Positions 1-6,661 of a stretch of 9,553 nucleotides of DNA are shown here, piece after piece (position 1 is the first letter of the stretch; each line of letters starts with the position of its first letter). A program made the position numbers and the translations under genes. The stretch spans positions 1 to 9,553 of the forward strand of contig JBBQXF010000151.1 of the NCBI GenBank assembly GCA_038209965.1, given 5' to 3'. The notes below the pieces were generated by a model. It had not been told where the DNA came from, ran no database searches, and saw nothing but the letters and a program-made list of their open reading frames with translations. The stretch is from JALONO01 sp038209965. GTDB taxonomy: Bacteria; Bacteroidota; Bacteroidia; Cytophagales; Thermoflexibacteraceae.

Positions 1-3
1 ATT

Positions 4-21
4 CTTTGGAAAACTCCAAAG
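4..21. terminator. Perfect 7-bp hairpin at left edge, possible terminator
   Basis: CTTTGGA at 4-10 and TCCAAAG at 15-21 are exact reverse complements separated by a 4-base loop (AAAC). On the plus strand the hairpin is followed, after a short C-rich gap, by a T-rich stretch (about 27-38), so it could end a plus-strand transcript entering from outside the window. On the minus strand the downstream side is only three bases from the window edge and cannot be judged. The hairpin is seen directly; terminator function is inference. Confidence 0.35.
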
Positions 22-112
22 CCCTACCTTTTATTTCGTTCCAACCAAGTACCATTCCTATTCGGTTTTTAATGTGAGCATGGTGTAGCGATAGCCGCAA
101 ACCACCACTAAT

Positions 113-210
113 TTAATCGTTTTTGCAAAATGTCCAAATTAGTTTGGCACTCCCCTACCCGACCACAATCACCAGATCGTCCTGATCCACCATGCTACCC
201 TTGGCCAACA
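113..210 (-). repeat. Displaced copy of the pyc 3' end (copy A of a ~97-bp direct repeat)
   Basis: Positions 151-210 match 1017-1076, the end of the pyruvate carboxylase gene, at 59 of 60 bases; the only difference is A at 197 against G at 1063, silent in the pyc frame (GGT/GGC, Gly). Read on the minus strand this piece still encodes the last 18 full pyc residues (LAKGSMVDQDDLVIVVG* and the residue before it) and the stop at 155-157. Similarity then continues past the stop: 113-138 matches 981-1006 at about 21 of 26 bases, with a poorly matching 10-12 base block holding a 2-base length change in between. To the right of 210 the match stops abruptly, and the pyc frame meets a TAA about 12 codons upstream of the match. 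It is a gene fragment with no start of its own, not an expressed biotin domain; the biotin-attachment site is absent. Confidence 0.9.
134..147 (-). terminator. Hairpin beyond the displaced pyc tail
   Basis: CCAAA at 134-138 pairs with TTTGG at 143-147 around a 4-base loop; a G-T/A-C pair beyond a one-base bulge could extend the stem. It lies 7 bases beyond the copied pyc stop codon (minus strand), the place where the real pyc gene has its own hairpin at 1001-1011. It could serve as the transcript end for the unknown gene at 280-798. No strong T-run follows on the minus strand, so intrinsic termination is uncertain. Confidence 0.35.
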
Positions 211-279
211 GATTAAACTTGGCAGGAGGAAGGCATTGGAATGCTTACTACGAAATCGTCTTTGAGTAGCCTAAGCCGG

Positions 280-798
280 TTACTTACTAGCCGACATAAA
301 TCTTACCGAGCCCATGTTGCCTTGGCCAACGTAGGCCCCATTGGCATTGTGCGTATCCACGTCGAGTCTTTTGTGCGCCCCGGTCATACGGGTGCGGCCA
401 AAGTTATAGGTCTCTTGGTAATTAACATTGGTCACGGCATCGATCCGCTTGCCGTCACTCGTACGAATGATCATCTCAAATTCGCCCCCCAGCGGCGAAG
501 GGTCGTCGCGCAGGAACTTGCGGCTTTGAGGTTCGGATACGCCCACTAAGCTGCCCAACCAATTACCCTTGTCCATGTGAAAGAAATTTTTAAATGTTGA
601 CTGTTCCGTCCATACAAAGCCCATATTGTCCTCATATTGCGAGTTGCCGATGTCGGTCAGGGTTGTGACCTCAGTTCTCACATTGAAAAAATTGCGGTTC
701 AGGTGGTAAAACTCAAACTGCGCCTGGTTAAATGATTGGCCTGTTAGCACGGCATCGATCACCGTCTTTACAGTGGTGAAGTCTAATGGATAACTCAT
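280..798 (-). CDS. Uncharacterised 172-residue protein
   Basis: I do not recognise this family. The protein has 172 residues with no signal peptide, no lipobox and no hydrophobic stretch long enough for a membrane segment, so it is probably cytoplasmic and soluble. It is rich in Asn, Thr, Phe and Tyr: an N-terminal segment (1-40) that looks helical and then aromatic, a middle with FVWTEQSTFKNFFH (61-74), and a C-terminal half with alternating polar and hydrophobic residues (106-130) suggesting beta strands, ending in a Gly/Asn-rich tail (149-168). No catalytic or metal-binding pattern stands out. The start is well fixed: an in-frame TAA lies two codons upstream of the ATG at 798 (805-807). 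The 5' side is A/T-rich without a Shine-Dalgarno, and a lone TAAGTTTG (893-900, minus) lacks a partner -33 box. It sits downstream of pyc on the same strand, 222 bases away, and is enclosed by the duplicated pyc ends, suggesting it arrived with that rearrangement. Confidence 0.75.
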   Translation of the reverse strand: MSYPLDFTTVKTVIDAVLTGQSFNQAQFEFYHLNRNFFNVRTEVTTLTDIGNSQYEDNMGFVWTEQSTFKNFFHMDKGNWLGSLVGVSEPQSRKFLRDDPSPLGGEFEMIIRTSDGKRIDAVTNVNYQETYNFGRTRMTGAHKRLDVDTHNANGAYVGQGNMGSVRFMSASK

Positions 799-980
799 GA
801 TTTTTTAGTTTTTAGTGAAAAGAAAAGGCGTTATATCTGCCAAATAAAAAAGAAAAAGAATTGATTTTAAGTTGAAAGAAACAAAAAATTAACAAACTTA
901 ACCCGAAATACAAGGAGTTTTGCCGTCTGCCAAGGTTGCAGTTCATCCGTACAGCGTACACGCCCATTGTTCGCGAAAGG

Positions 981-1076
981 TTATTCGTTATTGCAAAGTA
1001 CCCAAAATGGGGCTTGTCCCCTACCCGACCACAATCACCAGATCGTCCTGATCCACCATGCTGCCCTTGGCCAACA
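981..1076 (-). repeat. Native pyc 3' end and flank (copy B of the direct repeat)
   Basis: This is the in-place partner of the copy at 113-210, about 866 bases away in the same orientation. It covers the last 18 full pyc codons, the stop at 1021-1023, the hairpin at 1001-1011 and about 20 bases beyond. Because it continues into the intact pyc reading frame it is taken as the original, and the left copy as the displaced one. Confidence 0.9.
1001..1011 (-). terminator. Small hairpin just after pyc
   Basis: CCCA at 1001-1004 pairs with TGGG at 1008-1011 around three A residues, 9 bases past the pyc stop codon on the minus strand. The stem is only 4 bp and is followed by TACTTTGC rather than a T-run, so alone it is weak. 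Its interest is that the displaced repeat copy keeps a hairpin at the equivalent place with a different sequence. Confidence 0.3.
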
Positions 1077-4000
1077 CTACTTCCAAGATAGTGCCGTCGC
1101 CGGGGGCGGTGATGGTGCTTTCCATTTTCATGGCCTCAATGGTGAACAGCGGCGCATTGGCAGCCACCGGATCGCCCTTTTTGACCAGTATATTGGCCAG
1201 TTTGCCCTGTAGCGGACTACCAATTTCACCGTTTGTTTTGGCTTTCCGGTTTTCTTGGCGCACCACATTGACCGACCGGTCACGCACTGCCACCCGGCGG
1301 GTTTGGCCGTTCAGTTCAAAGGATACGGTGGCCATGCCCATGGGATCGGTTTTGAACACGGCCAACAGCCTGACAATGATTGATTTGCCCTGCCCCAACT
1401 GGATTAGCACTTCGTCGCGATCCTTCATCCCATAGAGAAATGCCGGAGTGGGGATTACCGATAAATCGCCGTATTTGTTGCGCTCATTGTGGAAATCTTC
1501 AAATACTTTGGGATACATTTTGTGGGACAGGTAGTCAGTGAATGGATATTCGTTTTGGTATCCATTGGCCACAAATTTCTGCTTAAACTCCTCAAACTCT
1601 TGGGCAATGAGCACGGGGGTCAGCCCGCTGCCCGGGATGGCCGTACTGGGCACTTCGTCCTTGAGCACGGCCTTGACCAGTTCGTGGGGCCAACCGCCCG
1701 GAGGCTGGCCCAAATCGCCGCGCAACATTTCTTTGACCGAGTCGGGGAATGCCAACGTGTTACCCTTCACCAAAATGTCTTCGGCGGAGAGTTGATTGGC
1801 GGTCATAAAAATGGCCAAGTCCCCTACCACTTTGGAGCTGGGGGTCACTTTGACAATATCGCCAAAAAGTTGGTTGGCAGCGGCGTAATTTTTCTTGACT
1901 TGTTCAAATTTATCACCCACCCCCAACGAAATGGCCTGCGGCCGCAAATTGGAGTATTGCCCGCCAGGAATCTCGTTTTCATAGACTTGGGCAGTGGATG
2001 CTTTCAGGCCAGACTCAAATGGAAAGTAATATTCGCGGGTATCCTCCCAATAATTGCTGAACTGGTTCAACGCTTCCAAATGGTGGGGTTCGCCCCGGGG
2101 GTGGTATTGGAGCGCCGCTAGTAGGGAGTTGTAATTTGGCTGGGAGGTCAGGCCCGACATGGAGGCAAGGGCCACATCCACCACATCCACCCCGGCATCA
2201 ATCGCATTGAGCAATGTGGCCGATTGGATGCCCGACGTGTCGTGGGTGTGCAAATGGATGGGTAAATCAACCACTTTTTTGAGCTCGCTCACCAAAATTT
2301 CCGCTGAATAGGGTTTTAATAAGCCGGCCATGTCCTTGATGGCCAAAATATGCACACCCAGATCTTCCAGTTGGCGGGCCATGTCCAAATAATATTGGAG
2401 CGTATATTTCTTGTTGTGCGGATCCATGATCTCGCCGGTATAGCAGATCGAGCCTTCGGCCAGGGCGTTGGTGCGTTCACGGACAGCGCGGATGCTCACT
2501 TTCATGGCATCGATCCAGTTGAGCGAATCGAAGATCCGGAACACATCGATCCCGTTTTTCCAAGATTGTTCCACAAAGATCTCCACCACATTTTCGGGGT
2601 AAGATTTGTAGCCCACCGCGTTGGCCCCGCGCAACAGCATCTGGAACAGGAGGTTGGGCATGGCCCGGCGGAACCGGCGGAGTCGCTCCCAAGGACATTC
2701 TTTGAGAAACCGCATGGCCACGTCGAAGGTGGCCCCGCCCCATAATTCCACCGAAAACACCTGCGGGTTGAGCTTGGCGTAGCTCTCGGCTACTCTCAGC
2801 ATATCGATCGTGCGCACGCGGGTGGCCAGCAGCGACTGGTGAGCGTCCCGGAAGGTGGTGTCAGTAAATTTGACAGTTTTCTCCTGCTTGAGCCAGTCAA
2901 TAAATTTATCGCGGCCCAGTTCATTGAGCCGATCTTTATTGCCTTTTGGGTAGCCGTCAAACTTGGGAACCTCGGGTACTTTGGGGAGCCGAAAATCGCT
3001 GCTGGGTTTTAGCCCGCGCACGTCGGGGTTCCCATTGACGATCACTTCGGCCAAATAGTTCAGTATCCGGGTGCCCCGATCCGAGCGCAGGGGGATGCTT
3101 ATCAAATCGGGGTATTTCTCGATAAATTTGACCGTTGCTTCGCCCCTTTGAAACTCGGGATGAGAAATCACATTGAGCAAAAAGTCGATGTTGGTCTTTA
3201 CGCCCCGGATCCGGAACTCGCGCAAAGCCCGGTGCAGACGCTCGCAAGCCCCCCAAAGTGTACGCCCCTTGGCGGTTACTTTTACCAACAGGGAATCAAA
3301 AAAAGGCGAAATACGCACCCCAGGATAGGAACTGCCCTCATCAAGGCGAATGCCAAAACCGGCGGCATTCCGGTAGGCAATGAGCGTACCGTAGTCGGGC
3401 TTGAAACCATTTTGGGGGTCTTCCGTGGTCACGCGGCATTGCACAGCAAACCCGTTGATTTGCACATCTTCTTGACTGCGGATGTAAATCTGCCGATCGG
3501 CCAATTGATGGCCCTTGGCAATCAAAATCTGGGTGCGAACGATGTCGATCCCCGTGATTTCCTCAGTGATGGTGTGCTCTACTTGCACACGGGGGTTGAC
3601 TTCGATGAAATACACGGCCTCGGTTGGTTCGACCAGAAACTCTACCGTGCCCACATTGTTGTAACCCACTTGCTGGGCAATGGCCAGTGCGTAAGTATAA
3701 AGGTTAGCCCTGGTCTGGGCCGACAGGCCAATGCTGGGGGCCACTTCCACCACTTTCTGAAACCGCCGCTGTACTGAGCAATCCCGTTCGTAGAGATGCA
3801 CAATGTGGCCGTGGTTATCGCCCATGATCTGCACCTCGATGTGCTTGGGATCTTCAATGAATTTTTCCAGAAAGACGGTGTCATCACCAAAGGCTTTGCC
3901 CGCTTCGCTCTTGGCCTCCACAAAAAATTTGACCAATTCCGCCTCTGAGCGCACTACGCGCATCCCGCGCCCGCCCCCACCAGCAGCAGCTTTCAGAATG

Positions 4001-4476
4001 ACCGGAAACCCGATCTGGCGGGCTTCGGCCAAGGCCACTTCAGGATTGGCAAGTGGCTCGCGGCTGTCCTCGATCATGGGGACTCCCGCCTGCTTGGCCA
4101 CCATTTTGGCCGCCACTTTATCGCCCAGCTGGGCCATGACTGCCGAGCGTGGCCCGACAAAGAGAATGCCCTCTTCCTCGCACCGGCGGGCAAACTGCAC
4201 ATTTTCCGACAAAAAGCCATAACCGGGATGGATAGCATCTGCTTGATGGGCCTTGGCCAAACCGATAATTTCTTCAATGTTCAAATACGGCTGCAAAGGA
4301 TCATCGTCGGCCCCGATCTGGTAAGACTCATCAGATTTGAAGCGGTGCAATGAATAGCGATCTTCAAAGGTATAGATGGCCACTGTACTAATGTTCAGTT
4401 CAGAAGCGGCGCGTAGGATGCGGATGGCGATTTCACCCCGGTTCGCAACGAGTAGTTTGTCGAGCTTGTGTAGCAT
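1021..4476 (-). CDS. pyc: Pyruvate carboxylase, full-length single-chain
   Basis: Biotin-dependent cytoplasmic enzyme that carboxylates pyruvate to oxaloacetate using ATP and bicarbonate, refilling the TCA cycle and feeding gluconeogenesis. All domains of the 1151-residue chain are present in the usual order. The biotin carboxylase half (about 1-455) has the ATP-grasp glycine loop AAAGGGGRGM (163-172) and EVNPRVQVEH (292-301, with Arg296 as the likely catalytic arginine). The carboxyltransferase domain (about 532-800) has TDTTFRDAHQS (538-548; probable metal ligand Asp539), the carboxylated lysine Lys714 in IKDMAG, and HTHD (743-746; His743 and His745 as metal ligands). The conserved PYC domain follows (about 830-1035; Thr878 in VTPSSKVVGD). 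The biotinyl domain (about 1085-1151) carries EAMKMES with the biotinylated Lys1117, codon at 1126-1128. Length fits the family (about 1150). The start is chosen because LLVANRGEIA falls at the normal distance from the N-terminus. No Shine-Dalgarno is seen, and no biotin ligase is adjacent. Confidence 0.98.
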   Translation of the reverse strand: MLHKLDKLLVANRGEIAIRILRAASELNISTVAIYTFEDRYSLHRFKSDESYQIGADDDPLQPYLNIEEIIGLAKAHQADAIHPGYGFLSENVQFARRCEEEGILFVGPRSAVMAQLGDKVAAKMVAKQAGVPMIEDSREPLANPEVALAEARQIGFPVILKAAAGGGGRGMRVVRSEAELVKFFVEAKSEAGKAFGDDTVFLEKFIEDPKHIEVQIMGDNHGHIVHLYERDCSVQRRFQKVVEVAPSIGLSAQTRANLYTYALAIAQQVGYNNVGTVEFLVEPTEAVYFIEVNPRVQVEHTITEEITGIDIVRTQILIAKGHQLADRQIYIRSQEDVQINGFAVQCRVTTEDPQNGFKPDYGTLIAYRNAAGFGIRLDEGSSYPGVRISPFFDSLLVKVTAKGRTLWGACERLHRALREFRIRGVKTNIDFLLNVISHPEFQRGEATVKFIEKYPDLISIPLRSDRGTRILNYLAEVIVNGNPDVRGLKPSSDFRLPKVPEVPKFDGYPKGNKDRLNELGRDKFIDWLKQEKTVKFTDTTFRDAHQSLLATRVRTIDMLRVAESYAKLNPQVFSVELWGGATFDVAMRFLKECPWERLRRFRRAMPNLLFQMLLRGANAVGYKSYPENVVEIFVEQSWKNGIDVFRIFDSLNWIDAMKVSIRAVRERTNALAEGSICYTGEIMDPHNKKYTLQYYLDMARQLEDLGVHILAIKDMAGLLKPYSAEILVSELKKVVDLPIHLHTHDTSGIQSATLLNAIDAGVDVVDVALASMSGLTSQPNYNSLLAALQYHPRGEPHHLEALNQFSNYWEDTREYYFPFESGLKASTAQVYENEIPGGQYSNLRPQAISLGVGDKFEQVKKNYAAANQLFGDIVKVTPSSKVVGDLAIFMTANQLSAEDILVKGNTLAFPDSVKEMLRGDLGQPPGGWPHELVKAVLKDEVPSTAIPGSGLTPVLIAQEFEEFKQKFVANGYQNEYPFTDYLSHKMYPKVFEDFHNERNKYGDLSVIPTPAFLYGMKDRDEVLIQLGQGKSIIVRLLAVFKTDPMGMATVSFELNGQTRRVAVRDRSVNVVRQENRKAKTNGEIGSPLQGKLANILVKKGDPVAANAPLFTIEAMKMESTITAPGDGTILEVVLAKGSMVDQDDLVIVVG

Positions 4477-4594
4477 GGGAGGTCGGTAAAAAATATAATT
4501 TTTACCTACAGGTGTAAGTAAGTCCCCTAATTACGGGAATAAAAGCGAAAACTTCAATAAGGTGGAAGAAAAAAACCGATTTCTTAATGAACGG

Positions 4595-4615
4595 GCCAAG
4601 AAATAATATTTTGGC
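4595..4615 (-). terminator. Possible hairpin in the amidohydrolase-pyc gap
   Basis: GCCAA at 4595-4599 pairs with TTGGC at 4611-4615 around an A/T-rich 11-base loop, about 60 bases past the amidohydrolase stop codon on the minus strand. A run of seven T residues in minus-strand sense follows about 20 bases later (4569-4576 region). The geometry is loose for an intrinsic terminator. The rest of the 199-base gap (4477-4675) shows no gene and no convincing pyc promoter. Confidence 0.22.
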
Positions 4616-4675
4616 AAGTAAACGTCAGGCAGGCAGATAAAACCCAAATCATTGACGGGCTAAGGTGCTAGAGGA

Positions 4676-6346
4676 TCAAAAACCTGCTGCCCGGTGCACC
4701 GCCTTGCCCGCAAGCAAGGTAAGCAGGGCTTTGGTTTGGTGGATTGCTGAGGGGGAAATGGTGAAAATATTTTGATCCAACACTACCAGATCAGCCGCTT
4801 TGCCCACTGCCAATGAGCCGGTCACTTTTTCTTGGTGCATCAGATAGGCCCCACCAAAAGTATAAGCATCCACGACATCAAACAGGGCCAGTTTCTCCTC
4901 TGGGATCCACGGGGCATCGCCGAGCACATTGATCTGTTGGCGGGTCACGGCCACTTGGATCGCTTCGTAGGGGTTTACCGTCGACACGGGCCAATCACTG
5001 CCCGCCGCCAACCGGGCCCCCGACTTGCGCATGGACTCCATCGGGTATTGGCGCTTGGCCCGCTCGGGCCCCAATATGCGGGAGATCAAGCGGGTGTTGA
5101 GCGGGTCGCCCTTGGCCCAGAACGGCTGGAAGTTGGCAATGGCCCCCAGTTGGGCAAAACGCGGCACATCGGCCGGATCAATCACCTGGATGTGCGAAAG
5201 GTGGTGGCGACGGGCCGGATTACTGCCCACCAGGGCATCTAGCGAGGCACGGACCGCGTGATCGCCCAGTGCGTGGAAATGGAGCTGGAAACCTGCGCTG
5301 TCCAATTGCCGACAATATTTGGTGAGTGAATCGGGGTCATAGTTCATGATCCCCCGGTCGTTGGGGCGGTCGGTGTAAGGTTCCAACAGGGCCGCCGTAT
5401 GGGCTTCGGGCACGCCATCGGCAAATATTTTGACCGAATTGGCCCGCAGAAATTCATCTTTGGTATACGCTAGCCGCAAGCTGTCCAACCTTTTGAGATT
5501 GGGCACACCGTTGAGGCCAATGGCCAGTGAGGCCACTACCCGCACGGTCAATTGTCCTTGCTGATGGAGCTGCGCGTAAGCTTTTAGGTAGCTGGCGGGC
5601 GCCGAAGCATCCACCCATGAAGTGATGCCCAAGCTGTTCAGGAGCTGGATGGCTTGGGCCAAGTGCTTGACATCCTGATCCTTGGGGGCTGGTGGCAGCA
5701 TACGCCCCACTAATCCCATTGCCGCCTCGCGCAATGTGCCCGTGGCCTCACCGGTGCGCGGGTCGCGCTCGATTCGGCCTTGGGGCGGGTCGGGCGTTTG
5801 GCGCGTCACCCCCGCCAAGGTCAAAGCTTTGGTATTGACCCAAGCCGAGTGGCCATCCCAAGAGGCAAGGTAAACGGGCCGATCAGGTACAATACTGTCC
5901 AAAAATTGCCGAGTTGGGTTGCCGTCGGGCGGGAACACAAACAGTTCCCAGCCGCGTCCCCGCACCCAAGGAGCCTGGGGATTGGCTTGAGCAAATGCCA
6001 AGATCGCCGCCCGGACTTCATCGGGGGTTTTTAGTCCACTCAATTGGCAAGTGGCCAGTTGGGCGGCCCCGCCAATCGGGTGGACGTGGGCATCGTGCAA
6101 GCCGGGCAACGCCGCCCGACCGTTGAGATCAATCGTTTGCGCCGATTGGTAGCGGCTGCGCAAATCTTCGGTACGGCCCAAGGCCACGATCTTGCCATCG
6201 CGGATAGCAATGGCCTGCACAAATTCGCGCTGGGCATTGGCGGTGTAAATTTGGCCATTGAGCAGAAGCCAGTCAGCATTTTCCTTGGGTTGGCAAGCCA
6301 AAATAGTGAGGCCCAAGACTAGGTGGAACAGGTAGCTCATTTTCAT
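4676..6346 (-). CDS. Lipoprotein amidohydrolase, YtcJ/Amidohydro_3 family
   Basis: Metal-dependent hydrolase of the amidohydrolase superfamily, YtcJ-like branch (which includes N-substituted formamide deformylase-type enzymes); the substrate cannot be told from sequence. Of 556 residues, 1-18 form a lipoprotein signal ending ILAC, with Cys18 as the predicted lipidated residue, so the enzyme is probably membrane-anchored and facing the periplasm or surface. The N-terminal composite beta-domain (about 25-80) is followed by the metal motif HVH (His87, His89) in LPGLHDAHVHPIGG. The barrel carries SVKIFADG (Lys306, probable bridging carboxylated lysine), LHFHALGD (His358), LSHIQ (His385) and GSDWPV (Asp451), the expected metal and catalytic ligands in the right order. 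A C-terminal GKAADLVVLD (515-524) closes the beta-domain, as is typical. Length matches the family. A Met at residue 3 is an alternative start, but both give the same signal. The gene probably has its own promoter (6397-6427). Confidence 0.93.
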   Translation of the reverse strand: MKMSYLFHLVLGLTILACQPKENADWLLLNGQIYTANAQREFVQAIAIRDGKIVALGRTEDLRSRYQSAQTIDLNGRAALPGLHDAHVHPIGGAAQLATCQLSGLKTPDEVRAAILAFAQANPQAPWVRGRGWELFVFPPDGNPTRQFLDSIVPDRPVYLASWDGHSAWVNTKALTLAGVTRQTPDPPQGRIERDPRTGEATGTLREAAMGLVGRMLPPAPKDQDVKHLAQAIQLLNSLGITSWVDASAPASYLKAYAQLHQQGQLTVRVVASLAIGLNGVPNLKRLDSLRLAYTKDEFLRANSVKIFADGVPEAHTAALLEPYTDRPNDRGIMNYDPDSLTKYCRQLDSAGFQLHFHALGDHAVRASLDALVGSNPARRHHLSHIQVIDPADVPRFAQLGAIANFQPFWAKGDPLNTRLISRILGPERAKRQYPMESMRKSGARLAAGSDWPVSTVNPYEAIQVAVTRQQINVLGDAPWIPEEKLALFDVVDAYTFGGAYLMHQEKVTGSLAVGKAADLVVLDQNIFTISPSAIHQTKALLTLLAGKAVHRAAGF

Positions 6347-6656
6347 GGTATCGATGGGTTTACGGGCCGGGGCGGCAGTTCAGATAACCTCCGAAGCAAA
6401 CGTAACACATTTTTGTTTCCCATGAAATCAATTTGCGCGCAATGGGCCAAATGAGAGTATATTTTGGATATCAACTATTTAATAATCAAATTGTTGAGTC
6501 AAATTGTTAATTTTTAAAACCTTCTACAATTGAATGGTTGAAAACTCAAAAATTTAGCACTAATCTAGTTCGACCAAGAAAAGAGTAAAAATTAATACAT
6601 TACATTGAACATCAATTGTTTAAAATTCCAAAACACACTCTAAGCGCCGCAGCAGC
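6347..6656. other. 310-base A/T-rich intergenic region
   Basis: No gene is visible here. The left end holds the amidohydrolase promoter candidate and the right end the terminator hairpin of the upstream glycoside hydrolase. The middle (about 6450-6635) is much richer in A and T than the neighbouring genes. It contains a 10-base direct repeat, TCAAATTGTT at 6486-6495 and 6499-6508 (13-base period), and a loose inverted pair TTGAGT (6494-6499) / ACTCAA (6544-6549). In such A/T-rich sequence these short matches could be chance; a protein-binding site is possible but unproven. Confidence 0.6.
6397..6427 (-). promoter_or_regulatory. Bacteroidota-type promoter of the amidohydrolase gene
   Basis: On the minus strand TACGTTTG (6397-6404) matches the Bacteroidota -7 consensus TAnnTTTG exactly. 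TTTC (6424-6427), 19 bases upstream, matches three of four bases of the -33 TTTG box. Transcription would start near 6391, leaving a leader of about 45 bases before the ATG at 6346. Motif and spacing are seen directly; activity is inferred. Confidence 0.55.
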
Positions 6657-6661
6657 TTAGA
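6639..6661 (-). terminator. Terminator hairpin overlapping the GHL10 gene stop codon
   Basis: TCTAAGC (6639-6645) and GCTTAGA (6655-6661) form a perfect 7-bp stem with a 9-base GC-rich loop. On the minus strand it is followed by GTGTGTTTTGG and more T-rich sequence, as expected for a weak intrinsic terminator. The TAA stop codon (6657-6659) of the glycoside hydrolase gene lies inside the 5' arm of the stem, so a ribosome finishing translation would cover half of the hairpin. Confidence 0.5.

Noticed and set aside
155..210. A functional mini biotin domain or short peptide encoded by the displaced pyc tail
   Set aside because: The copy starts well downstream of the biotin-attachment motif and has no upstream start; only a 12-codon frame from an internal ATG remains, so it is a relic or recombination footprint.
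241..549. Plus-strand 102-codon frame overlapping the 172-residue gene
   Set aside because: It is antisense to a better-supported frame, with no visible domain or start signal. The minus-strand frame has the more protein-like composition.
893..900. TAAGTTTG on the minus strand as a promoter of the 172-residue gene
   Set aside because: It fits the -7 box, but none of the usual 18-21 base spacings gives a TTTG-like -33 box, and A/T-rich sequence yields such matches by chance.
948..960. CGTACA repeated twice (948-953 and 955-960) as an operator or CRISPR-like repeat
   Set aside because: There are only two six-base units with one spacer base. No further copies were seen, so nothing supports a regulatory or array role.
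1489..2121. Long plus-strand reading frame (210 codons) opposite pyc, and similar ones at 3148-3777, 3803-4222 and 2350-2745
   Set aside because: They lie antisense to a gene with a complete set of conserved pyruvate carboxylase motifs and have no recognisable domain of their own; they are by-products of the codon bias of pyc.
4490..4497. TATATTTT on the minus strand as the pyc -7 box
   Set aside because: It lacks the final G and has no -33 partner at the expected distance.
4523..4536. CCC-TAATTA-GGG near-palindrome upstream of pyc as an operator
   Set aside because: It contains a mismatch between arms and core, is short, and appears once only; it is indistinguishable from chance.
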